Position numbers and translations under genes: made by a program
Shown here: piece after piece, positions 45,216-56,200 of the stretch
Position numbering within the stretch: position 1 is the stretch's first letter
How the letters are laid out: each line of letters begins with the position of its first letter
Notes under the pieces: generated by a model
Told to the model about the DNA's origin: nothing
Databases searched by the model: none
What the model saw: the letters and a program-made list of their open reading frames with translations, nothing else
Assembly: GCF_000005505.3 (NCBI RefSeq)
Contig: NC_016132.3
Location: forward strand, 25,658,501-25,722,500
DNA length: 64,000 nucleotides
Source of the DNA: Brachypodium distachyon
Taxonomy: Eukaryota; Streptophyta; Magnoliopsida; Poales; Poaceae
Direction of reading: 5' to 3'

Positions 45216-46330
45216 TCGACCAAGTTTAATTGCACGGCAGCATGTGTCGTGGCTGAGCCTGAGATGTGTGATATTTCAAAGCATCTCCTCGCAGTCGCAG
45301 CCCAACAAAAAACGGAGCAGACGTAGCATGCTCTGGTGTTAGTTCGGTTCTTGAACGGGTCCTTTACCGATTTACGTGATTATTACGTTCTATATACACT
45401 AGGCATTAAAAAGGTATGTGGGTACATATTATGGTGTCAGTCTCGTGTGAACTACGGCGGCAATAACGAGCGGATTTCTTCCTTGCTTCTTATATCCCGA
45501 AAGAAGAGAGATTAAGGCGAAAATACAATGTCATAGGACCTGATTGGACTGGGGATTGTGCGTGCCCGAAGTCCAAACACTGATGAGTAGATGTTGCATG
45601 GACTGAGCATGCCAGCCAGCTGAAACTTGGAGTATGCCGGCAAACCAGCCATCCAATCGGGCGCAAGCGCGCGCACTGAAAAATACCGCGACTCGGCAAG
45701 CTGCCTCGTCCCCCTAGGCTGTTGCGCCGGTTCTCACCAATTTATCATCCGTGTAATCGCTCTTTTGAAAGCTGGCAAGCTAGCGCAAGAAGGCAAGCGT
45801 CACACACAATCATCGGGGGAATAACGGAAGTCGGCCCGTCGTCAATCGGACTCGCTGGTCTCACTCTCACCTGGAATGGATGCTGAAAAAACCGAAGCAA
45901 CCTGCCGCAGCAAACCATTTTGCGCCAGAAGCGTACGTAGCCTATATTCCAACCCAGTTACCCAGCCAAGAGAAGCGCAGCCACACACCTTTCTTCCCCA
46001 GACGAGAGACGAGCCCCCTCCGCGGCCACCGCACACCTGTCCCGCTGCTTCGCGCCCCTCGGCACGGGTCTCGCTCTCGCCCGCCCCCCAAATCAGGACT
46101 TCCTTTTATCTCCACGCCGAGCCCGGCGGTGCCGCGTCCGGTCCGAGCGAGAGCCCTATCCGGCGCACGTCCGTCCACTTCGCCCGAAACGCCCAAACCC
46201 CATCGGTTCGTCTAATAACACTCCAAACGCTTCTTCCACTCCGGGCCTCCGGTCTCCTACTATATCCACCTCCACCACCCCTCTTATCTCCTCTTCCTCC
46301 CTTTTCCCTCCCTCGCCCATCACCTCCGCC
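45216..46330. promoter_or_regulatory. NAD kinase 3' flank and L1 upstream region
   Basis: The first part is the NAD kinase 3' UTR. From about 45870 the sequence becomes GC- and CT-rich, ending in a pyrimidine-rich leader before the L1 ATG. A TATA-like CTACTATATCC lies at 46258-46268, about 65 bp before the ATG, which would place transcription start near 46295. Confidence 0.4.
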
Positions 46331-49300
46331 ATGGCCACAGCCGCGGCCTCCCTCCTCGTACCGCCTTCCTCCGCCGCGTGCTGCGCGGGGCCGGCCACGT
46401 CCCGCGCGCTGTTCCCCACCTCCGTTCCCTCGCTGCGCGCCTACCCGCGGCTCCTCCTCGCGTTCCGCCGCCCCGCCGCGGCGGCCGTCGCGGACCCGCA
46501 GGGCGCGGGCGCGGCCGTGCTAGAGGAAGAGGAGGCGGACGACCAGACGCCCGTCCAGTTCGACGACGCCGACGACGACTACGAGGACGGCTACGGCGGG
46601 CGCGGCCCCGCCTTCACGCCTCCCACCCGCCCGCGCACCGGCAAGGCCGCCCTCCCTCTCAAGCGCGACCGCGTACGCCACCTAAACGAACCCCCGTGCG
46701 CCTCATTTATTAATCCGTACAGTAACAATTTTGAAACGGATAGAGTGATGCCATGCTCCTCGACGACGGTGTGTTTGTTGCAGACGAGGTCCAAGAGGTA
46801 CCTGGAGATACAGAAGCTGAGGGAGAGCAAGAAGGAGTACGGCGTGCGCACGGCACTCTCGCTCATGAAGCAGGTCTCCAACGCCCGATTCGTCGAGTCG
46901 GCGGAGGCGCATTTCCGCATGAACCTCGACCCTAAGTACAATGACCAGCAACTCCGCGCCACGGTATCATTTCTTCGTGTTTCTGTTAATGGTCTTTGCT
47001 TGCTTGTTTGTTTGTTCTCTCTTCCGTTTGTTTGATTTGGATTTGTGTTGGTGAGCGCAGGTGAATTTGCCCAAGGGGACGGGACAAACCGTCAAAATTG
47101 CAGTTCTTACCCAAGGTGAGTGGCCACCGGTTGCGTGGTGTTTCTAGATAGTTAGTGCGGGTTGCGGAATCCATGCAAATTGCACTCGGCGATGCATGGG
47201 TTGATTGGATCGCTGTGCTATTGGTAATTTGCATAGTTGTGCTGTTTGACCATACCTTGTTCATCAGTGTGGTGATTGATTGAATTCGAGGCACTGCTTC
47301 AGATTTTTTTTTTGCGTGTTTATATTTTTGGAAGCTATTGGCTTCAGCATTGTATTGTTCGAGCCAGCATTTGAGGGGTTATGGAACAAGGCCATCAACA
47401 TCATTGGTCAATATGTTATTGATACATAAATCACCAATGGAATTCAAAAATCATGATTGAAAAATTGTTAGGAGTAATACAGTTCCTGTTGGGTTGGAAG
47501 AAAATAGTTGTCTTAGATGGCAACCTCAGCAGAACCTCTCAATTAGTTTGTTATGTTCATGATGTTTCTACTTCTGCTCATATACATAAGATGTCAGTAG
47601 GGCTACCACTCTGGTTTATTGCATGTCATGAGTTTGTTGAGTAATTTGAACTCTTCTTTCACAATACTTTTGTATTTATTTGTTCTTACCTTTATATATT
47701 AGTGATTATCTGATGTTCTTGCAGGTGAGAAGATAGATGAAGCGAGAGCTGCAGGAGCTGATATTGTTGGCGCAGATGACTTGATCGAACAAATAAAAGG
47801 AGGTTTCATGGAGTTTGACAAATTGATTGCATCACCTGATATGATGCCTAAGGTATGCCAGTGGGACTAGCTCTGTGCGAGTCATCTTTGAAGCAGCTTC
47901 AATATCCACATGCAGGGTTGGTCAGGCATATTTTTAGCTAAGCAATTTGTGAAACACTTGGGCATGTGCCTTGCACCAAAACAAAATTTTAGATATGAAT
48001 TTGACTAGGAATACAATAATACAGAGATGCCTTCTTATTAGCTATGATGTTCGGATGCATTCCATGCACATTTTTTGTTGTTGCTATAGTTCGCTCTTTT
48101 TCTCTTTCTGTGAAAGGGTCGTGTTCCGATAATATTGGATGTAAGGTAATGTGCAATATTGCCACAATAGTTTAAAACAGATCATTTGACTTGTTTCTAC
48201 TTTCTACTCTTAGGTCTTATGTTACGGTTGAGAGTACCAAATAATCGAATACAATATTTTCTAAAACACTATTCTTTATACTGAGTATAAGAATTCAGGT
48301 GTTTCATTCTGTTACAGACAGAGTTATAGTAGATGTAGGGGCCATGGAGTGCTATATTAATTGGTCCCCAGATCTTCCATGCTCATGTAAGCGACCACTG
48401 TGTGCTCCTGCTGTTGGTTGTCAATCTCAGCTATTCATTTACTTTTCAGGTTGCTAGCTTGGGTAAGATTCTAGGACCAAGAGGATTGATGCCTAACCCC
48501 AAAGCTGGTACTGTTTCTCCAAACATTACTCAGGTAATATGCAGACTTTTTACAGTTTCCTATAAATATTGCTTGTGAATCATCAATCATGTCTATGTTT
48601 CTTGGGTTCGACATTCTACACTGACACCGGTGAAAAGTAGATGTTGGACGTCTACCTTGAGTAATCAATACTCAGATGTTGACCTCTTTTTTCCTTGTGT
48701 AATTGCCTGCATTTCCATGGCTGAAGGTTCATACACAATGGATAGATACCTTGCAACTTGAATCTGTAGTTTCATGGTTTGGTTGTACTGAGGAAAGTTG
48801 CTTTTACTGACTGAAATGGAGAGGGGTAACTAGAAAAGATACATGTGGGTTTGGAGGGCCATCAGTTTTGTGGAAGTGAACTGGTGATTATGTTAACACC
48901 ACGGATTGCCTTGGCTAAAAGCACAGTAACAGTAATATAAATAAATACAATCTTTATAGTCATTGTTGACACTGATAGCTGAACAAAGAACCTTTTTTCG
49001 TGATGTTGCAAAATCGATCTGGTTATGTGCTGCCGTGTGGTAGTTTTCTCCTTATTATGCAAATACAAGTCATGCTAGAATCCGTGCCAGTTGAACCTTT
49101 TTCAGGTTGGGTCATCAGAAAAGCATCTAAATTGGTCACCTGACTTTTTGTATTACTAGATTGGTCATGAAGTGTACTTCCATACTGTATCATGTTATGG
49201 TTTGTAGCAACAACAAACTATGGGGTAGTACCTTGAAGCCCGTAGAGAATGACGAGGTTTATTATGCTAATTGTGCACATGGTTCCAGGCTATTGATGAG

Positions 49301-49633
49301 TTCAAAAAAGGTAAAGTAGAATTCAGAGTTGACAAGACAGGAATTGCTCACATTCCTTTCGGCAAGGTTAACTTCCCTGAAGAAGACCTTATTGCAAACT
49401 TCATGGCTGTTGTTGTAAGATATCTGCTCCTATAAACATCTCTGTTGATGTCACTCAGATTTTATGTTTGCTTACTTTTTGTCATCTCTTTCCAGCGCTC
49501 TATCGAGAGGAACAAACCATCTGGTGCAAAGGGGATATATTGGAAAACGGCATATGTATGCTCATCAATGGGACCTTCAATCAAGCTGAACATAAAAGAA
49601 ATGCTCGACTATGGCACAGAATCATCTGACTAG
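46331..49633 (+). CDS. RPL1: plastid 50S ribosomal protein L1, seven exons
   Basis: L1 builds the mobile L1 stalk at the E site of the ribosome and binds 23S rRNA; this nuclear copy serves the chloroplast. Exons: 46331-46672, 46784-46963, 47061-47115, 47725-47852, 48450-48533, 49289-49414, 49496-49633. All six introns are GT-AG; total 1053 nt, 350 aa plus TAG. The N-terminus ([18 protein letters not shown]) is rich in Ala and Ser and poor in acids, as a transit peptide should be. It is followed by an acidic linker (EEEEADDQ and [13 protein letters not shown]) and then the L1 domain: [45 protein letters not shown], and the signature [15 protein letters not shown] in exon 5. The C-terminus is [20 protein letters not shown]. 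No lesion is visible. The start is the first ATG after the pyrimidine-rich leader. Confidence 0.96.
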
Positions 49634-50780
49634 ATGTCATGACAAGCACCAATTAAGCCATCCAGCATTTGATACCAACTTCACAAACTTGACCATTCAT
49701 CCCTTGAGATAAACATACCAAGAAACACGGTTGTTAGGGAAGATTTGGAAGTGCTTAGGTACAGTTTTTTTTAGTTTCACGGGCATCCGGCATCAGCAAT
49801 TAAACAATGCCCAGACCAACAAACAGGGGGGTAATGTTGGTCATTTGTATTTATGAGCGAATTATGCATGCACTTATAGATGTCTCTCTCTGAGATGTTT
49901 GTTGTAAGTTCAATGTTTTGTCAATAGTCATCCTTGAGATTATGCCAATATTTTGTTCTCACCTGCCATCCCGCAAGCCCTGTGGTTCCTGAATCGTACA
50001 ATTCTTGAATGACTTGTTGGGGATACAGTTTGAGCATCAGGAAGGTAAAATAAGTAGTCCCTGCTTTGTGAATTTTTCGAAGCAAACTTGGAAGTCAGAA
50101 TCACTCTAAATCTTTTACCTATGGTGAGCTGGGTTATGATTTTCCTCCTGTGACCTGAAAGAGATCTTATTAGGACTGGAACATATGGTGCAAACTTTGT
50201 TAAGACTTAAGATGCCAGTGACATATGTTGTACTTTTTCACTGTGCAAACTTGTTTCAACTGTCATTTATATTAGCTAGTGTGTAACATGTTAGCAAATC
50301 GTCTGTCCATCAGCAAACAGCAGCATTAGCTACCGCTTTACCACTTGTCAGTAATTTGATGTTGATATGTGTAATAGGTGAGCAATAGTTCAGACTGTTG
50401 ACTAATACTATGAAATAATATATTTTGACATAACTAATACTGTGAAGGTGAAGTGTCTTCCTTGCAGAAAAAAAGAGAAATTTGAAGTGACGGTCAGAGA
50501 AACAGAATTACAGAGCAGGCATACGGACAGAAAAGGCCTGACCAAAGTTTAATGATCACGTGGGCAAAAGGTTTAAAAATGTCGAAAGTGATCACAAAAA
50601 AGCATCTCTATACAAATATACTCATGTGATCACACTAAAAAAAGCACATCAAACATGTTAGTTTTGGATCTAATTCCTACTAGTACAGTAGTAGACAAAA
50701 GGCCAGCCAGCTGCTTTTCGAAGAAGAGCCATCGTGGTGCACGTTATTTATCAGGAACTAGAGTTATATCCTTTTACATC
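49634..50780. other. L1 3' UTR and intergenic
   Basis: The first few hundred bases are the L1 3' UTR; its end cannot be placed. The rest is AT-rich. No gene or transposon is recognised. Confidence 0.35.
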
Positions 50781-51100
50781 CACTAAGAAATCCGGAGGAT
50801 CTCCGATCGACTCGTTAAGACACGAGCGTCCATATTACCTTTCCTAAGGCAATGTTCAAAGGCAACATCAACGAAATTACGACAGACAGAGATGCAATCC
50901 TCATAGATCGCTTCCGCGGGACTGATGGTGTTGCCTCCCGTCTTCAGAGTTTCGATCACCGCAACACAATCGGAGTTGACCACAATTCTGTTACATCCTA
51001 CCGAATTTGCCAAGTTCAAGCCGTCATGGAGCGCTCAATCCTCTGTCGTGGGCGCATCTTCAATGAACGAAAACTTACAGTTCGATGCTTCAATGAAATA
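50780..51100 (-). pseudogene. RNase H-like (RVT_3) fragment
   Basis: Reads GLNLANSVGCNRIVVNSD, CVAVIETLKTGG, AEAIYEDCISVCRNF and VAFEHCLRKGNMDA: the C-terminal half of the plant RNase H-like domain found after LINE-type reverse transcriptases and in stand-alone grass proteins. A TGA interrupts the frame just upstream (about 51032). Nothing else of the parent is present, so it is a relic. Confidence 0.7.
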
Positions 51101-51932
51101 AACATGATCGTTCAGTAAAATGGAGCAGTTCACACTGTAAGCCGCATTTACATTTCACTTCACATAATCTTCCTATGGTTTTCTTCGGCCATGCCGATCG
51201 ATCACCGATTTTTATTTTTCCTTGCCTTCTCGAGTAGTTAGTTAGCAGAACGGATATCACCTGGGCCGATCAGTTCGATGCTTGAATTCTTTCTACATGC
51301 GTAGCTTGTCTCCGTTCTCACCGGACGTCGTGTGCCTCCTGAATAAACAGACAGGAAGAGCCGAAGAGCCCTTCCTGTTTATTTCAAGGAGTCGATGACA
51401 CACTCGAACCATGGTTTTTAAGGCGGTAAGAGACAAGCCACCCCGACCCCTTTTCAATTTTCAAGCGTGTAAATCGTAAGACAAGATGACACCTTAGACT
51501 TGTTAGACCATAATATATTGGCTATTGACTAGAGATACAATATCTTGAAATTGTTGAGCAATTGTAAAGACAACATCCACTGATTGATAGGTAGCATCTT
51601 AACTAAAGTATAGGAATCATAGGGACAAAATCAAGGAAATCAATAACAAGTAAGGACTCAAACATGGTAACTCAAACATGATCATAATGATAGGAATCAA
51701 GGGAATGGGTAGCTAGCATCTGAAGGATATGAATAACAATTTGCGAGGCCGTGATTTCAGGTATCATAATTAGATTGCCTTGATTTGAAAAGCAGGGGAG
51801 GACACGGGAAGAAGATAAATAACAGGAAGCTGGCACCCTGCTGTCTGGCGCCTGAGCCGCCCCCCCCCCCCCCCCCTCTCCCAATACTTCTACCATTTTT
51901 CTATCTCGTGATTTCAAGTATCATAGTTAGAT
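51101..51932. other. intergenic; contains a poly(C) tract
   Basis: A run of 17 C at 51860-51876. GTGATTTCA(A/G)GTATCATA(A/G)TTAGAT occurs twice, near 51750 and 51908, the second copy ending at the fold-back element. A small hairpin around AATAAACAG lies near 51342-51390. No gene. Confidence 0.4.
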
Positions 51933-52309
51933 GAGTAAAATGCACTCATGGTCACTGAATTTGGTTTCGATTCTTAGTTTAGTCACTGTAATTTGGAAAA
52001 CGAGAATTACGGTCCGTGAACTTGATGAAATATCTCATTTTAGTCACCCGTACCGTATTTTATACGTATATTTTGGACAAATGTGCGCTTCGGTCCTCAT
52101 CAGTTTAAGTGGATTCTTTTTCAAGGGGCAAACTATAAAATTCCGAGTTGAGTTGGCACTGGATACTGCCGTATACGTATAAAATATGATACCGGTGACT
52201 AAAATGAAATATTTCGTCAAGTTCACGGACTGTAATTTTCGTTTTCCAAAATACAGTGACTAAACTGAGAATCGAAACCAAGTTCAGTGACCATGAGTGC
52301 ATTTTACTC
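51933..52309. mobile_element. fold-back MULE-type element (377 bp)
   Basis: Long terminal inverted repeats of about 130 bp: the left starts GAGTAAAATGCACTCATGG and the right ends CCATGAGTGCATTTTACTC, matching inward through TTGGTTTCGATTCT and TTTAGTCAC blocks. TAGTTAGAT (51924-51932) and TAATTAGAT (52310-52318) form a 9-bp target duplication with one mismatch. No transposase. Confidence 0.9.
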
Positions 52310-52318
52310 TAATTAGAT

Positions 52319-52395
52319 TCCCATATTTCCAGCCGCCTCCTATTCCCCCTCCCATATTTCCCGCCGCCTCCTATTTCCCCTCCCAAATTCCTGTC
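52319..52395. repeat. 31-bp tandem repeat, about 2.5 copies
   Basis: Units begin CCCATATTTCC(A/C)GCCGCCTCC and are followed by TATT(T/C)CCCCT. A third partial copy starts CCCAAATTCC. Confidence 0.7.
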
Positions 52396-53268
52396 AGTGC
52401 ACCATTTTCCCGCACAGGAGGCGTCCAAAATGGACATGGCGACGCCTAGCTAATCGATGCCCTGTACGCCTAAAAGGGCTAAGGAGGACAAAAGGCTAAG
52501 GCGGACGTCTCACGTGGCCCTCTAAAGCAAGGCCGGCGCTTTGCCTCGCGAGGGCGCTCCGATGCTTAGGCCACGTTTTAGGGATGCCTTTAAAAGCATG
52601 GCAAATACTCTTGTCATCCAATTGACACAATGGGTATTACAAGAAGTACTGCATGTCCTCAGTAGAGAGAACTTCATAGAACGAAATTGCTCACAGCAAC
52701 ATCTCTGAAGTTAGCACTTCGAGTGACTACACATTAGTCTAAACCAGATTTCCTCAAGTGCGGCGAAATTTGCTACGATGCTGATGTTGTTCCCACTTTA
52801 GATGATATGTAGACCGACCAGAAAAAATGCCATTATTGTTGGGATGAAAAACAAACCATACTCATTGTCTTTTCATCGATTCATGACAAATTAAGAAGAT
52901 TCTTTTTTGTTGTGTCCCTGAGAACCCAAGCACTAAATTCATCCTGTTATTAAAGGATAAAAAGCGTAAGAAACAATTGTCGTTTCGTTTTTCTTACAAC
53001 GACAATTGTCGATTCGTTTTTCTTACAACGAGCTCATACTCAGCATTCGCAGGCTCGTCGTACAGTACAGTACAGTCGACGCGCCGTTGCCCACACTTCC
53101 CAGCGGTAGGAGCGGCAGTCATTCACCAACCACACTCCTCGACCTCGTCCCGGAGTCCACGCCCACCATCCCTGCCACTTACCCAAGTCCAAGCAAGCAA
53201 AAAACACACATCCTCCGCCGTCCTCCTCCAACCACTCTGCTCCACGACCGCCCCCCGCATCCCCCGCC
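52396..53268. promoter_or_regulatory. upstream region of the RETICULATA-RELATED gene
   Basis: The proximal part (from about 53040) is rich in CCACC, CCTCC and CTC words, typical of a grass leader. A GC-rich block at 52420-52610 (GGCGACGCCTAG, AAGGCTAAGGCGGAC) looks like decayed transposon sequence. No other gene is seen. Confidence 0.35.
52973..53030. repeat. 29-bp tandem duplication about 240 bp before a start codon
   Basis: ACAATTGTCG(T/A)TTCGTTTTT followed by CTTACAACG occurs twice head to tail (52973-53001 and 53002-53030), with one difference. It is probably in the promoter or leader of the downstream gene. Confidence 0.85.
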
Positions 53269-56200
53269 ATGGCCTTCTCCTCCCCAAACTCCCTCTCCGC
53301 TTCCGCTTCCAGCACCGCCGCTTCCCCTTTCCACCTGCGCCTCCAACCCCAACAACCGCTTCTCCGCCTCCCCACCCTCCCCTTCCACCGCTCCCTCCCC
53401 GCTCTCCGCCTCACCCGGCCCCTCCTCCCTCCCCTCCCGCTCGCCTCCTCGGGCGGCGGCGGCAGCAGCATCGGCGGCGGCGGTGACGACCTCCCATCTG
53501 GCGGCGGCGGCGGCGGCGGAGGTGACAAGGACGAGGGCGGAAACGAGGATGGCGACGACGACTCGTCGGTCAACAGGAGGGAGGCGCTGTTCGTGCTGGC
53601 GCAGCTCGGGCGGAAGCTCGAGAGCCTTCCGGCGGACATGGCCGCGGCGGTGGATGGCGGGCGCCTCCCCGGGGAGATCGTGCGCCGGTTCGCCGACCTC
53701 GAGAAATCGCCCATGTTCCGCTGGCTGCTCCAGTTCGGCGGCTTCAGGGAGCGCCTGCTCGCCGACGACCTCTTCCTCGCCAAGGTTGCCATGGAGTGCG
53801 GCGTCGGTATCTTCACCAAGGTCCGTCGTAAATTCCACCACTCGTATTTTTGTTTTCTCTCGCTTTGGTTTGTGATTCAGATCATCAGATGTGGTTTGGC
53901 TTGCTGTGGTTTGACTGACTTCAGCGTCGAGTTTTTGTGTGGTCTGGAGTTCAGATGCCTGCAAAACTTCCTGGCTTGGGTTGTTTCGTGAGTCAGGTTT
54001 TCGGTTTGATGGTGACGCTCGCCCAATTTTGACATTTTTGCCGTCGCTTCTGGGTTGTCGGGGATGCTCTTGCTATCGCACAGTAAGCTGTATTTAGGTG
54101 AGCGCCTTGGTGAGGAATGGGACAGGAATATTTCTCTGCTGTGACCAGATGGCGTTTGTTCAATCTTCCTACAAGTAGTGAATCTGATTGGAGAGTCTAC
54201 CAAGTGCCTTTTCTTTCCTCCAATAAAACTAAAGCAACTGTCGGTTTATTAGATAAATAAAGGAATCGAATGAAAAAGCTCTTGTACAGTCTGAAGTATT
54301 GCGTTGCCATAAATAAAGAAGCCTTTCCATGGCAGTGTCAAAAAAGAAGAAGCCTTTCTACTAGAACCATTGTTCGGCCACTTCAGTGTTATATAGACTT
54401 CTGGGCTCCTGGCCAATATGCAGAACCTTCAGTTGACTCTTTGTAGACCTGTCCTTCAAATACAAAACCAGTGGCAATTCAATTGAAATTCTCTACCCAA
54501 GAACTATGTGGTACTTCCTCTGTTCCATAATTCTTGTCTCAAATTTGACCAAAAATGGATGGATCTATTCCTAAAAAGTGTCTAGATACATGTAATATTT
54601 CGACAAGAATTATGGAACGGAGGGAGTAGTTAATAAATGGTTATGGTATGGAGAACATTTGCCCATCTTTCCAAAGCTGAGAATTGGAAAAACAACATCA
54701 ATCCAGCACATCACTTGGGTGCATTGTTATCGGAAACATTAAGATTTTCTTTAGATAATGGTAGGGTCATCTTTCCACCCTCTGCATCACGCAATGCTCG
54801 CACCCAAATTTTATTGCTGCTTTGCAAAGCAATTTTGGAGCAAGGCGGCTCCCTGGGCAAACATGCCGGCCCTTCTACATGATCCTGGTTCAGGGTGCTC
54901 GTTCAGGGAATGGTGGAATCTCTTGCGGTGCAAGGTGCAGAGGGAACGGCAAAACAACGTCGACGGGGTTATTGCCTACTCGGTTTGGCTCATTTGGAGT
55001 GAGAGGAACAGGATACCTACTGCTCCGTGGACATGGTCTTTTCAGGACCTTTGCTTTCAGACGGGTTCAGTCTAACGATATCGGTGGATCACCTGTGTGT
55101 GTCGTGTTTGGCGGCCGATGGAATCGACTCATCTATAGTCGTGACATGTTTCACTCTCTTATAAAACTCTTATTCTTTTTCCTTCTTACAGAAGGGGCAG
55201 AGATCTCTGTACTTTCAAAAAAAGTGCTGGTGCCACTCTGTGGCCAGCATCCAGGCAGCATCGGTGGTGGCATCCGGCATTACTAGCGCAACGCCGTGCC
55301 ACTTTTACAACCAGTACATCCACTTCAGCCATACTAGGACAGATGAAAAGAACAACTCTCTAGCACGACAACACCATCACAGATTGACCAGTACATACAC
55401 TTTAAAGATACCAGGACAGATAAATAATAACTCTCCAACACGACAACGCCTTCACGAAAGGACCAGTACACTGTACATCCACTAAAAACGACTATCCAAC
55501 ACCGTTACACCTTCACGAAGGGGAGAATACTTATGCACTGCTGTTGCCGGATACATCCAAAGAAGGATAAATCAACGGTTTTCACCCCAAAGAATTTGTG
55601 ACGTTGCTTTAACAACAATGCTTTCAGGTAGGGGAAGACACTCAGTGCACCGCTGTTGCCAGATTAATCCAGCTTAAGGACAGATCGAGGGGTTTCACCC
55701 AAGATGCGGTGTTGGCCCTTGGCCGTTTGCACCAACGGCCTTGATGATCGTAACCAGCAGCCAAATCCCTAATGGATTGTCACGATCATCGCCCGTCCTT
55801 GAACAGAGGCCAGTCTGCAAGAGGGAAGTTGCATCGAAACGGGGCACACCTAGTTGCCTACATAGGTAGACTGAAAGTGCCACAATCGCCACATTAGACC
55901 ACTGCCTGTTGAGCTGAAAACAGCTAGTAGAGGAGCCATTCTGCTGACCGTCTGAACCTGCTACAGGAGCATACCCGCTCACTGCTGTCCGGTCATGGTG
56001 CCCCCGTGTGATCCTTGCAGCAGTCCTCCTCGGTCTCCCACGTAGCGCACAGCCTGCAGCCACCACGCCTTACTGGTGCACTGCTAGGCTACCGATCTGA
56101 AGGGCTCCACCTGCATAGCCTCCTCCGGATTGATCGCAGCCGAAACAGCTGTGTGGAGAGGTGCCCTTCTGCCGCGCTCTGCTCTGTCAGAGCAGACGGA

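Noticed and set aside
46673..47035. L1 exon 1 frame continuing into the intron
   Set aside because: A GT donor at 46673 and the exact continuation of the L1 domain at 46784 show the readthrough is intronic.
53179..53964. Antisense frame across RETICULATA-RELATED exon 1
   Set aside because: It is Gly/Arg/Glu-rich and complementary to the transit peptide and Gly-rich linker. No domain or splice partner.
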